Assembly: GCF_014805625.2 (NCBI RefSeq)
Contig: NW_023998646.1
Location: 700,796-764,795 of the forward strand
Reading direction: 5' to 3'
DNA from: Glossina fuscipes
Lineage: Eukaryota > Arthropoda > Insecta > Diptera > Glossinidae
DNA length: 64,000 nucleotides
A model generated the notes under the pieces. The model had not been told where the DNA came from and did no database searches. It worked only from the letters and a program-made list of their open reading frames with translations. Positions 34,191 through 46,000 of the stretch are shown here, piece by piece (position 1 is the stretch's first letter; the number at the start of each line of letters is the position of its first letter). The translations under genes and the position numbers were made by a program.

Positions 34191-34760
34191 CAATGTTAAG
34201 AACGCAAACCGTCAAAGCTGCTCGTAAAACAATGGCAACACCAGGGATATTTTATTTGCATTATTCCAAAAATCTTTCCTTAAAAAAGGATTCGTTATTA
34301 TGAATTCGATAGCGGTTATGTTTATTTGCAATCCATATATAGCTCTGTGTAATACTCTTGGGATCTTTCGAAACTTTAATTATAATTAATTCTTATCTGT
34401 CAGTTATTTCTGGGATCTGTTTTTGGACTAACCTGAGGTGTCCATTATTTGTGCAGGAATACATATCCTTCTTTTTACTTTCCTGCGAATTTAAAAACAA
34501 GACGCTTGGAAACTCGTAAGTATGGATGGACTCGGAGAAATGTTGTTTCGATTATTGTGTCCGAAAAGTTAAATTTTAGTGTTCAAATTGAAACAAAAAA
34601 AAATATGTCTGGTCGTGGCGGAATCTTCTTCGGCGGAATTTTCTTCATCCTTATCCTAAAAGAGGCAAAAAAATAAAAGAACTAAAGTTTCATGTTCTAG
34701 GATATGAAATAGGCGCGGCTGATTTCTTCTATTTTCAAAATAGAAGCTTTTGCTGCATAG
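34191..34760. other. No recognisable gene
   Basis: Presumably decayed copia sequence continues for some distance. A short MSGRGG-like start at 34605 was considered and rejected as a histone gene. Confidence 0.4.
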
Positions 34761-34761
34761 G

Positions 34762-35035
34762 CATGCGGGCTTTCTGGGTGTGTCGTTTGAAACATTTACG
34801 TCACTTCCAAATTCTTTTGCAGATTTGTTGTGGATAGCTTCATTTTTTAGGTCAGGAGAATGTTTACAAAGACATTACGCGGACGGATAGACAGTCAGAC
34901 AGACAAATGGACAAATGGCCATGGTTAATTTGATTTAGAATTTGCTGCTGATCAAGAATTTACATATTTTGTGGCGTCTCTGATGCTTCCTTCGAAATGA
35001 ATATATCCCTCATTCTTTGATGATGGTTATAAAAA
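34762..35035. repeat. Dispersed fly repeat, copy 1
   Basis: Shares a word order with 61340-61660 and 61835-62105 and with 56085-56245: a TTGCAAATT-like block, GACAGACAGACAAATGG tetranucleotide-like tract, then a GATGCTGATCAAGAATTTACATATTTT-like block. Sequences of this kind are scattered through many fly genomes. Confidence 0.55.
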
Positions 35036-35412
35036 ATAAACTATTCTTTCTTAAACGTCTATAAAGGAAATCACATTTTCATATTTCAATTTTTATGAAG
35101 CCACGAAAATGAAATCGTACATTTGATGATTTGAGTTTTCATCAAAACTAGCCGATTTTCCAAAAAACAAAATTCAAAGAAAGGAAAAACCAAGGACACA
35201 ATCATGACGCTTTACTTCATGCAGCTGACAATTCACGAAAAGATTAACAGGGATTGGCAGAACATTTGGCAGTAAAAGGGTTAAACAGGTAAATAAAACC
35301 TACGTTAACTTAAAAACTAAAGTTCAGTGGTACGAATTTAATTTCAAAAGGAGTTGAAGAAACACGTAAAAAATGCACAAAAGATAGACTTACGGTACAG
35401 TAAGGTACAGTA
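35036..35412. other. No recognisable gene
   Basis: AT-rich; nothing recognised. Confidence 0.5.
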
Positions 35413-35745
35413 CGGCCAAGGCGAATTCTCGAAAATGTTTGGATCTTAATTTTCTCACTGTTTGTCGGGTATAAAGGTGGAATAAATTGAGGGTTAATAG
35501 AAGAGTGGAGCTGATGATTGTATAGTAGATTTCCTTCTATAATTTTCTCTTTAACTTTTCTTAGCAGTGTATCTTTGAAAATCCAACTTTTCTATGACAT
35601 CATCCATGATTAGAGATATAGTAGCAGTCTACTTCCCCGCTCGAGCAGCTTGCTTATTTCCCAATAACCCGATATGAATTGACAGCAAATCATTTTAATT
35701 TTTTCCGCCAGTGTTGTAATGAAATTCCTTAATTTGTTTAACAAC
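35413..35745 (-). mobile_element. LINE family A fragment, copy 3 (RNase H end)
   Basis: Reverse complement of about 405-700 of the first copy, with indels. It includes the WVPSHIG-like strand and NEQAD equivalent (near 35640-35690) and the KVKEKI region. It lacks the 3' UTR, so both ends are truncated, which differs from ordinary 5' truncation. Confidence 0.8.
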
Positions 35746-35836
35746 GATTAACAATGTTTAATGATGTTTAATAATGTTTTGATGTTTAACTCTGCTTAAT
35801 TTTGACATGTTTAACAATGTTTAATAATGTGTAATG
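35734..35836. repeat. Degenerate short tandem repeat (TGTTTAACAA-like, about 12 bp)
   Basis: About eight imperfect copies of a TGTTTAAYAATG word. Confidence 0.7.
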
Positions 35837-36641
35837 TTTTCTTTTTTTAATTAGTGTTTGCCGTGAACGACGATTTGGTTTACGTGGTAAATGGAATAAT
35901 TTATCGATTGCTTATATGTATGAATTAACCATAAACAACGCAACAAGGCGCGAAGTGATCTAAGCTTCAGTGGTCTTCTATCCAAATCTATCAATCAAAT
36001 ATTAAATACATAACTTGTCAAAGATTGCAAAGGTAAGGTGTCGGAACTTCGCTTGTTCCGCTCGTTTGGTGCTTTTTGCATTGTTTTTAATATATATAAA
36101 TATATTTTTTTTCGCATTCCATTTTTTATTTCTCTATATCATACGCGCATAGTTGAGCTCATCTGCTGATTATTATATCGTGAAACTTTTCACATGAATT
36201 GTACAGTGATTATATTATTTTTATGAAAGATAAAAACGCTATAAGCTTTCGGTTTTGTTTAAATTTTTAATATCATAAGAACAAAAAGCAAAAGGTGCCA
36301 TAATATAATAATCTTCCTTACTGCATTAGAAACCCAATTACACATTCCAAGCCATTTTAGGTATTGAAAATGAAAGTTGAGAAAATAATTTGAGTTTGAA
36401 AGAAGATTAAAAAAGCAACGAAAATTTACAAATTGTCCTCTTCCCTATACAACGTTAGTGTGATATGTAATTTTGGGCAAGCATGTATGAAGAATTTTTG
36501 CTTAAATTAGTAAGCAATTATACACATATCACATGTCTGATATGTTCATTTTGATCGTGATTGTAAAGCATAATTTTCTTTTTATGGGATATTAAAGTTT
36601 TTGCTGTTTGAGAGGAAGATTGTATTGAAGAACGTTTGTTT
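35837..36641. other. No recognisable gene
   Basis: AT-rich; nothing recognised. Confidence 0.5.
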
Positions 36642-36847
36642 ATTTTCTTTACAATCCGCCTGAGTGGCCGAGTAGGCAAGAGTCTCGACTAGCAACTCAA
36701 TGGTCACGGCTTCAAAACTCAAGTGAGCTAGAGTTTTTAATAACGCCGAAAGCCTTAGATGATGCTGGCGCTTTAAGTGCTTTTTAGTCTTAGAATTTAT
36801 TCTCTGGCTAAATTTATTATAATAATAACAACAAGATTTTCTTTACA
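36642..36847 (+). mobile_element. tRNA-derived SINE, copy 3, with 12-bp target duplication
   Basis: The SINE body is about 36654-36835. ATTTTCTTTACA occurs at 36642-36653 and 36836-36847, a perfect 12-bp target site duplication. The head keeps TGGCCGAGTAGG, but the B box is decayed (GGCTTCAAAACTC). The 3' part keeps GCCGAAAGCC, TTTAGTCTTAGAA and a TAATAA tail. Confidence 0.85.
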
Positions 36848-37025
36848 TTTTAAAAATTTTGTTTGTAGCTGACCACACGGTCACATTTTCAAAGCGCTTG
36901 GAGCGCGTGCAACTTTTGTTGAGTTTGCCAGCCTACAGTCGGTCTCGCACAATTGCTGTACACCAGCGATGCGCACCTTAACACTAAAGCTACCGACATT
37001 TCATGTATACCTATTTCTACCATAA

Positions 37026-37041
37026 GCGGTCAAATGACCGC
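37026..37041. promoter_or_regulatory. Subterminal palindrome of piggyBac, left
   Basis: GCGGTCAAATGACCGC, a perfect 7-bp inverted repeat with a 2-base centre. The identical 16-mer recurs at 38933-38948. Candidate transposase-binding site. Confidence 0.6.
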
Positions 37042-37143
37042 GTCAAAAAAACATATGTAAAGTAGATAGCAAACAAAATATTTTTGTGATGCTACAATAA
37101 AAACTCGTTTCCCGCTTTTCGATGTTGTATGTTTTATTTACTT

Positions 37144-38921
37144 TTATGCATTTTCATCACATATTTTACAAATTACAGCATTTTGTATTGCACATTTTCC
37201 ACATATGTATTGTTTACATTTTACACAAATTTTGTTTGTTTTGTTGACTTTACAATATCCTATTTGACAAGATCTCCGTTCAGAAGAAACAGTGTTTGTA
37301 TTTATTATTGTTTTTGATGAGCATTCTTGGCTTATCTGGTTCTCTTTCTAATATTCCCAAGTTCTTCTGCCAATTGAAATAAAAACTCTTGCCTCGATAT
37401 TTCCTCACCCGTCATTTCTTTATATAAAATCCAAGAGTTTATCCTGGCTAAATCTAAGATATTGAAAAAAATCTGTAAAGGCCATCTTTGAGATATCGAT
37501 TTTACACTATATTTTCTGGCCTTTTGGTCGGTTACATCTACACCGAATTTTGTACTATTATAAACTCTAACTGTCTCTGGTATACGGGTGTCTTTTTTTT
37601 CACTTTCAACGGATAAATGCATTTAACTGAGTATCGATACTTTTTGATTGGGTTTAGCTTTATAAATTGTAAGAATAAAATCTTTCGATTTGTATAATAT
37701 TGTTGAGAAGCGTGTCATACTATCCTTTGCCTGTCTCGCTAATTTTGGTAGCTCTCTTTTATTTCTCCGGATAGTTCCAACAAGAGAAGTTCTTTTTGAT
37801 AAAAGTTTACTCGCTAATAACACGCTTGTAAAAAAATTGTCAACTGTTATATTTCTCCCACGGCCCGTATATGGTTCTGCTAATTTCAAAGTTACGAACT
37901 CTCCAAGTGAGATTGATGATTCTCTCCCTTCATCTTTTCCCAAATATGGAAAGCCGTGTACTATATATTTACTAGTTACATCGGAAGCCAGCCAGAATTT
38001 TATGCCAAATTTGTCCGGTTTGTTGGGCATATATTGAGTAAATCTACAACGTGCTTTTGTAGGAAACAATTGTTCATCTATAGTGAGATATGCTCCTGGT
38101 TTATAACAATTTTGGCTGTTTTCGATAAATGTATACCAAACTTGAGAAATCACTGCGAACTTATCGTTTTGTAAGCGTTGGCTTCGTTGATTTTTGTTGT
38201 CAAATCGAATAAATCTCATGATTTCTGCGAAGACTCATAGTTGTCGAGAAAAACGACCATTTCGTGTTCCATAATATATTAATAAATAAATTAATATTTT
38301 AAGCTTCATATGCGCCGCGTGCATATAGAAGTCCAATAAATGCATACAATTTTGCAATAGATAATTTCCATTTCGTTTTCAATACTCGAAAAGCCTCTGA
38401 TTCCGTATATTCTCTTACATGTTCAATCATTTTATGATCAATAATCAAAGAAAATGTGAAAATGCTCTGCTCTTCATAATATTTCGTTTAGCGTATCCTG
38501 TCGATCCTGATATTTCCTTGAAAATATTACAAATCGATGTTCTTCCACTGTTAGACCCTTCTTTTATTTTTTTCCAAACAGTTCCGTTCATAGCAGTTTC
38601 AATCTCTTCCTCATTTGCACTTTCGAAACTAACTATAAATGTCTTTCTTTCCTGTCCTCTTCGTATATTCAAAATTTTCTCTTCGTCCGTATCACTGTCA
38701 AATAAGTCACAATAATTTTCTGCAGTATCATCATCAATATCGCAAACTTCTTGATCATCTTCCGAACAATCCTCGTCGATATTATTTGTTTTGTCTAATA
38801 AATTGATATTCCACGAATGTCGCACACATTGATTAGATTGTAGATTGTCTACAATTATATTGTAGACCTGTAAAACAATTTCAAGAAAGCGATTATCGAA
38901 GAATATAGTCGTAAATAACAT
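37144..38921 (-). pseudogene. piggyBac transposase, broken
   Basis: The N-terminal acidic part is in frame 38445-38921 (DEDCSEDDQEVCDIDDD). The catalytic core is in 37623-38219 with YLTIDEQLFPTK (first Asp) and ITVDNFFTSVLLASKL (second). An in-frame TAA at about 37623 separates it from 37332-37622, with FGVDVTDQKARKYSVK (third Asp) and RWPLQIFFN. After another frameshift near 37335 a Cys-rich C-terminal domain reads CVKCKQYMCGKCA...CKICDENA and ends at 37144-37146. Between 38220 and 38445 the frame is broken again. All three catalytic Asp residues remain, but the stops and frameshifts make it inactive. Confidence 0.9.
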
Positions 38922-38932
38922 AAATTTTTCAA

Positions 38933-38948
38933 GCGGTCAAATGACCGC
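38933..38948. promoter_or_regulatory. Subterminal palindrome of piggyBac, right inner
   Basis: GCGGTCAAATGACCGC, identical to the left copy; it lies just upstream of the transposase start. A third, reversed-centre version is at 39113-39127. Confidence 0.6.
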
Positions 38949-39148
38949 TGATGGTATACTAGACAAGGTATAACTCGTTCTCGGAAAATACACATTAAAA
39001 GAAGTTGTAAATATTGTAAAATAGTTTGTATGTATATTTTAGGAAAAGTCAATAAGATACATGATGATACAATAACGTTTTATGCGAGAAATTTTAAACG
39101 AAAGTTTAAAAACGGTCATTTGACCGCGTGTGGTACGTTTAGTGTTAA

Positions 39149-41096
39149 ATTCAATTAAAATTTAAATTATTTTTTCGTCTAAATGAAATAAAAAAGGGAC
39201 AAAGAAAATATACTTCAAACCTTAAGCAAACTGATGTATAACACTTTGATAATGGACAGTCGCTTCATCATTAGCAGACCACGCAAGTCTTTCCGACGTT
39301 AAATCGTTAAACCGTTTGAAGGAATACGCCATTTCCGCGAATACAAATCTAGAAGTTAATAATATGCAATTGTAATCATCTGATCGTTTCCAGTTATTAC
39401 CTTCTTTCTCTGTTCCTTACTAACTGTTGCGTAACAGTGTGCAAAATTTGGATGACACTATTGTAATAATATTCGCTTACTTCGCTAATCCAACCCACGT
39501 CAGTTTGGGTCTTTCGGGCTCCGCTACTGCAATGCATAGATTTTATTACCCTTTACAATAATTCCCCTTTTTCTTGACAAAAAAACCCTCCTCATTTTGT
39601 TTTATTTTTCTATTTATTTATTTATTTTTTATATACTACAGTGTCTATTACACCATCTCATCGGTACCTGCTGATTGTTTAATTTGTCATCATTCTTTTT
39701 TTCTTTTTTTTCGTAATGGAATAATAAAGAAAAAAGTTTTTAACTGCTATTAATGTATAATATGTGTATCAACTTTTTTTTCTCCTTTTTTTCACACATA
39801 AAACTAGTTTCAGCGATATTTATATTTTCTTAACCGTATATGCAAGCATTAATAGACATTAACCCAAGAGCTACACACATATCATTGTATAACAAAATCT
39901 AATGCAAACCCAAACACCACATCTACGGTACAGTTAGTCGATGACTCGATTGCGAAAGATGCTGACACACTATCAATACTTCCCGTATCGTATCGTGACC
40001 CATCAGATACCATTCCGCAAAAAGAAAACAATCAATATGCTGCTTAGGATTCTCAGCTCGATGATGATGCACCCTTGCAAATGCACCATATATTGACAAA
40101 AAGAAAGTTGTTGAAGATGTGTGACACCACACGGTATATTGACGGCAGACCAGTATTATTGCAAACAAAATTAGAAAACGGTCTACCTTTTTTTTTTAAT
40201 TTATTCCGAAGCGATTCGATTTTATACATATGTATGCATGTTCTATGTACATAATTAATAACGTTTATTAGTTTTATTGCTGAAGCACTTTTTTTCCTTT
40301 TTATGCCATTTATAGCGTAAAATCTTGATTAAAACACATTTTATATCCTTCCACCCTTATAATAGGATTTTGTAAAAACACACTTCTGAATCCAAAACAA
40401 ACTTTGCATATACCGATATTACACTTCTTTTATTAAATATTTCTCCTTTTTATCTACTGTATAAATTTCACGTTGCTTTGGTTTTCGTTTCTTTTTTTGT
40501 TTTATTAGTTTTTTTTTCTACATACCCGCAGATAAATTTATGCACCTCATTATTTTTCCTTTTTATCCTTAAGTTTTTTTAAAATAGAAGTTGCTATTCC
40601 TATTCTTCTTTTATAATGTTCCTTTAGAGCAAAAGAAAGCTCGTTAAAAAGTTTACACCAGCGTTTGTTGTAGCGAAAACTTTTAAATTTCGCAAAAAAT
40701 TTCTCTTTAATTATGTATTTTTGTAACTAAGCCCTTTGCAACCTTCGCCTTAAACGTTTGCTTATAACTTCCTTTCTTTCCTTTCCTCTCAAATGAAAAC
40801 TGCAAGATCAAACATAAAAGAAAATTTTCTCATGTCACACAGATAAACTTTCGACTTTTCCTCTTTTCATAATTCCCTCTCGCATAATAGCGTTATGTAG
40901 AGAGAGAGAGTTATGAATAGAGGTTCTCCATAAAAATAGGCCGCTATTAGGATTTTACCTACTCTATTAATGGGATGAAAGCAGACCGACGGAACCCCTA
41001 CACCTCAAATGTAAGCGGAAGTTACAACATCCATGATAAAACAATCATTACCTATTACTCATAAATATATTTATAATTTTCCTTCATCTTCTTTAG
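39149..41096. other. No recognisable gene
   Basis: AT-rich with many T runs. A minus frame at 39923-40168 is unassigned. A (GA)n stretch is near 40899-40910. Confidence 0.5.
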
Positions 41097-41236
41097 TGTT
41101 CAACTGTTCTGGTGATATTCAAACCTCGAATCTGTTAAATGCTTCCGACCACATTTTTCTCTCGCTGATTGCCATTTAGCAAATCGCAAACTTGATTTCT
41201 ATTCCGGATTTGGTCATTTCAGAAAATGAGGTGTTA
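41097..41236 (+). pseudogene. LINE family B fragment (before RT)
   Basis: Corresponds to about 7315-7465 of the first copy (SNLLNA-like, then PDLVISENE matching NLVISEDDD). It abuts the tail of an opposite-strand family B copy at 41237. Confidence 0.7.
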
Positions 41237-42772
41237 TAAGGTTTATTTATTTTTATTTATTTATTTATTTTTTTTTTATTTGTTTATTTACTTACTTATA
41301 CATCAAATTCAACTCAGTAAATCTTATACTAATTGCTTTAAAAACCATAAATAATATATACAAAGACGTGAAAAAAGAATAATAAAATCAAAGTAACTTA
41401 CATTAATATTTCATGTATAAATAAATAAGAAAGAAAAAGAAATGCACGTACACAACTAGCACAGAAGCACACCCACTAAAAGAGCAGATCAAGGTTGCAA
41501 GTGAACCCCTAAACCATTGCAAATATGAATAAGCTTGGCAACCGACAAAGTTAATAAAACAATTCAGTTTTCGAAATAAAAATAAAATGAGAATTTAATA
41601 ATGCAACATAGGTAAATCGCGCATATTAAGCAAAGTTGCTTAAGTAGACTCCAAAGGATCCGATATTGAGAACAAGTGATAGACATCATTCGGGTTCCAG
41701 CAAACAACTCTGAGCGGGTTAAACAGCTCATAATTGTATATGCATTGACTAAGCTTCATCAAGATACAGTGCCTAGAGAAGCGGTTAGGGACTTTAAAGG
41801 TTATCTCACCAAGTAATGCGGGCGAGTCAATTGTACCATTTATTACTTTGATTAAGAAGGAAACCCCAAGAACAAATCTACGTTTCTCAAGTGACGGTAA
41901 GGATAATAGAAACAACCTATTTTCATAGAGTGGAAGAGAGGCATTCGGGTCTCAACCCAAATGCCTAAAGGCCAGCAGCAAGAATTGCTTTTGAACAGAT
42001 TCAGTTGAATCTGCATATCTCCTATATGAAGGAGACCACACAAAAGAGGCATACTCGAGTATGGGTCTAACCAAACAAATGTACAACCTTTTCGAAATGT
42101 TGGGATCATGAAGCTCTTTAGAACACCTCTTTATAAAACCAAACGCGGAGCTTGCTTTGCTTAATGAGAGCTCAATTAGCAAGCTAAAACGTAGCCTTTG
42201 ATCAAATAGAACGCTTAATTCTCTGAACGAATCGACACCCTCTAACTTGTTCGAGACAATGAAAGATTGAGTAATGAATGACTTCCTTCTTGATTGAAAA
42301 TCAACAGGCACCATGCAACCAAATTATTTAAGTCAATTTGAAGCTGATGTGATTGCGATTCTAGGGAGAAGGAAGAAAACAGTTTGACATAATCAGCATA
42401 CAATTAGATCTGGCTGGATTTAATCACCGAGGGCAGCTCGTTAATGCATAAATTAAATAAAATGGGTTCTAAATGCCTTGACGTATGCCAGACGTCACGA
42501 GGAATTCATCCGAGATGAAGAAGTTAAACAAAATTCTAAGTGATCTATTGTGCAGATAGAAGCTTTTCCTTTTCAAGAAATAAAAACGGAAGTCCGAGGT
42601 TTGGAGTTTTAAGATCACTAACGATGAACGCTTTACTAAAATCAGTGAATATGTGCGAGAACCACTAGAAAAGGCCTTGAAAACATGACAAGTAAACTCT
42701 AACAGATGGGTGACCATACACCTTCCTTTTCGAAACACATATTGAAATGGAGAAATATACGATTTGATGTCA
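41237..42772 (-). mobile_element. LINE family B, 5'-truncated minus copy
   Basis: The (TTTA)n run at 41240-41290 is the 3' tail, followed by the 3' UTR. ORF2 pieces run upward: 41640-41915 (C-terminus), 41952-42314 (thumb and RLYICLVRP block), a degraded YADY at about 42395-42400 in place of YADD, and 42469-42738 with FRKGRCMVTHLLEF. It ends at about 42772, directly against the Polinton left terminus. Confidence 0.85.
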
Positions 42773-42773
42773 C

Positions 42774-42987
42774 ACCCCGCTAAGAATGGAAAAAGAACTA
42801 GTATTATGGTGCATTATAAATGAAAAAAGAAAAAGGTCGAACGGTGTTTATGACCACACTTAAAAGTATTTATAGAGAAAAATAAAAGACAGAAGGAATT
42901 TTACAGATAACGCTTCACCAACATTTCTATCCTATATAAGCAGAGTTTTCTCTTTAGTTATTTTCAAAAATACTAAAACCAGCAAAC
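42774..42987. repeat. Polinton left terminal inverted repeat
   Basis: About 214 bp, closely matching the reverse complement of 54312-54539; inner end at AAAACCAGCAAACC. The outermost bases (ACCCCGCT against ACCTCGCT) are only partly conserved, so the exact end is uncertain by a few bases. Confidence 0.9.
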
Positions 42988-43017
42988 CATTAAAAAGAAA
43001 AAATAGAAAAAATTAAA

Positions 43018-46000
43018 ATGGAACCTAACACACATAAGTGCACTTTTTGCCATGAGACAGTTGGCAATTTACTGGAGCATTACGGCCCAGAATTTGCAAG
43101 AGCTTGTCAGATAGGTTTGCATTAACCTGATTCCTTGAACGAAGGAAAAATTGGTGACCGACAAGCAAGGTGTAATTTCTGTGGTGTGATTATAACCGAA
43201 CACGAGTTATTCCATACCCATTTATGCAAAGAGTTTGTGGCAGGCTGTGAAACAGCATTTAAAGAAAACCCGTCTCCTGAATGACGGACCATCCACAAGC
43301 AACGGCGGTAAGCGTAAAGCAGTGTTTGGAGCTAGCGCCAAGAAGAAAGTTCCTGCCAGTGAGGTGTATTGCGAGCCCTGCCAAGTTTTTATGATGCAGA
43401 CAAAGTACAAAAACCATTTGAGGACCAACAAAGAGAAGGCAGCTGTGCTCTTAAAAGAAAATGTGTTCATCACATCCCTGCCGACATCGGAAAATGTGAT
43501 ACAATATAAAATCGTCAGCGACTCGAGGGATGAGATTGTAATAAACAAATTTTTGAATGATATCCGCACATTTGTACACGAGCAAATTCAAATCAAATTA
43601 GATGAATTTGGCTCTGTAAAGTTCAACTTGAGGCTTTTTGGAGATTACGTGAAGGGCTTCGAAACAGAAATGGTGATAACACTGAAACACCTCTCAACGA
43701 AATTCGGTGCTGCAAGATAAAACAGTGAAGTTGACGATAAGATTGACGAGCTTTTTATTGAGCTTAAAAGAGCAACTGAAGAATACCAGGAACGAGATAG
43801 CGGTTGGGCGACAGCAGAATTTAAATTCTGTGAATGAACCATTTGCAAGTTGCAGTCCATTCCTGTGGGTTCACATGTACTATTGCCAATTAGTATATTC
43901 ACTAAAAAGGCTACAATTAATGTGAAAAATGCTGATGTCTACTGTTTCAAATGGTGCATATTAGCGGCTATCGCTTACAAGTTCGACAAACCGATGGGAG
44001 AAGAATTACGCAGATTAGCTCACACAAGCTATTATAAAATCGGAAGTATTCGCGAGATAGTCATTAAATTTCGAAATATTCGGATTGACTTTTCTGGATT
44101 AAAATTCCCTATAACCAACTGCGACATTAATCGGTTTGAGCAGAATAACAAAGACTTCAGCATAAATACATATGAATTGCTACGTTCCAAGGGTACATGG
44201 AAAGTGGTTGGTCCGGCAAGAGCCACAAAGGAACCAAAAAGTTTGCATATCAACTTGCTAATTGTTTATAACGAAACGACTAAGCACTATCATTATTGTC
44301 TTATTACCAACATGCAGAGATTGGTATAAACTCAATACACGCGAAGCCATACATCAGGACAGTTTTATGATTTGTTTCAAACGTTTTACACCATGACTGG
44401 AACCCGCCATAAGGAAGGTTGCACCAAAGTGAAAAGTGTATTTCCATCAGTGGGAACAGTAACCAAATTCAAAAATATGGAGAAGAAGTTGTCGCCGCCA
44501 ATAATCATATATGCTGATATAGAGGCTGTGCTGAAGCCAATAGAAGTTCTTAACAGGAGCGAAGGGACGAGAACAATGCAAAAGCATGAAGCGTGCGCAG
44601 TGTCTTATTATGTTAAACATGTGTATAACGAAGAGTGTGATGAACAGTATACTTTTGTTGGTGAGTATATAACAAATGTTTTTTGTTTTTCATTTAAGTA
44701 ACTAATTGAATCTGGTTATTTATTTCTTATTTTTATTAGGAGAAACCTGCATAGCTGAATTTCTTGGTCATATGCAGCGGAAAATGGAAGAACTGTATCA
44801 GTTGTACTGGACGAATTCCGCAAGCCCTAAAGAACCATTGCAAAATGAGCAACCAACAGAGATGGAAAACGCTGAATGCTACGCCTGTGAGGAAATAATT
44901 TTAGGATATAAAGATAAGTACCATAGTTATTTTACAGGGGAATTTGTGGGGTTCATAGGGAATGTAGGAAATCTGTTCAATTTAAGCTACCCTACTTTCC
45001 TGTTATCTTCCATAATTTAAATAGGTATGATATCCTTCTCTTTATCACGCAGTTAGGGTCTATTTTGTCGGTTATACCTTGTAACAAAGAATTATATATT
45101 TCAATTACGAAGAGAGTAATGGAAGGGAATAAGATCACATATTTATTGAATTTTGCAGATTCTAATAGATTCCTAAACTCTAGTTTGGAGAAATTGGCCA
45201 AATATTTGCAACCCAGTCAGTTTAAAGTGTTAAAGAAAGCATTTAAAAATCCGGAAAAATTTGCGTTGATGAGTCGTAAGGGTGTCTTTCCGTACGATTA
45301 TGTAAGCGACATTAAGAAACTTGATGATCCAATTTTACCAAGCTGAGAATGCTTCTATAATTATTTGTCCGATCGAGAATGTAGTGAGGCTGACTACAAT
45401 TTCGCGCGGACGGTGTGGGACGCATTCAAATGTTAGACCCTTAAAGATTATATGGTTCTATATCTTGAAAGCGATGTATTAATACTAATCGATCTTTTCG
45501 AGAATTTCAGGATCTTATGCTTAGAAATATATAAACTATATCCTTGCAATTATGTTACAGCATCATCTCTTTCTTGGGATGCCATGCTGAAATATACTAA
45601 AGTTGAAGTGGAACTAATTGTGGATCCTGGAATTCATACGTTTTTAAAAACTAGTATTCGAGGTGGTATTACTCAATGCACGCAAAGGTTGTCCGAGTCA
45701 AATAATAAGTTTAATGAAAATTATGATAAAAGCAAGTCTGAAAATTATTTGGTCTATATGGATGCAAACAATTTGTATGGATGGGCCATGTCTCAAAAAC
45801 TTCCATATGCAAACTTCCAATTTTTAAGGGATAGTGAGGTAAAAGATTTGGATATTTACTCCATTGATATCGAGGGAAGTAGTGGTTACATTTTGGAAGC
45901 TGACCTAAATTGTCCGTCTGATATTCATGATCAACATAATTGCCTACCTTTCTGTGCAGACAATAAAATTCCTCCTACTGGCAAATATAAAAAACTCATA

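Larger units (their letters stand above)
36978..39148 (-). mobile_element. piggyBac transposon with TTAA target duplication
   Basis: TTAA at 36978-36981 and 39145-39148 flanks a 2163-bp element (36982-39144). The ends are inverted: CACTAAAGCTACC on the left and, reversed, CACTAAACGTACC on the right. GCGGTCAAATGACCGC palindromes lie at 37026-37041 and 38933-38948, with a related one at 39113-39127. It contains one transposase gene on the minus strand. Confidence 0.9.

Noticed and set aside
34605..34676. MSGRGG start suggesting a histone H2A/H4 gene
   Set aside because: Only six residues agree; the following sequence (IFFGGIFFIL) is not histone-like and the frame is short.
39923..40168. Minus-strand gene in the spacer after piggyBac
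   Set aside because: 81 codons, no motif; unsupported.
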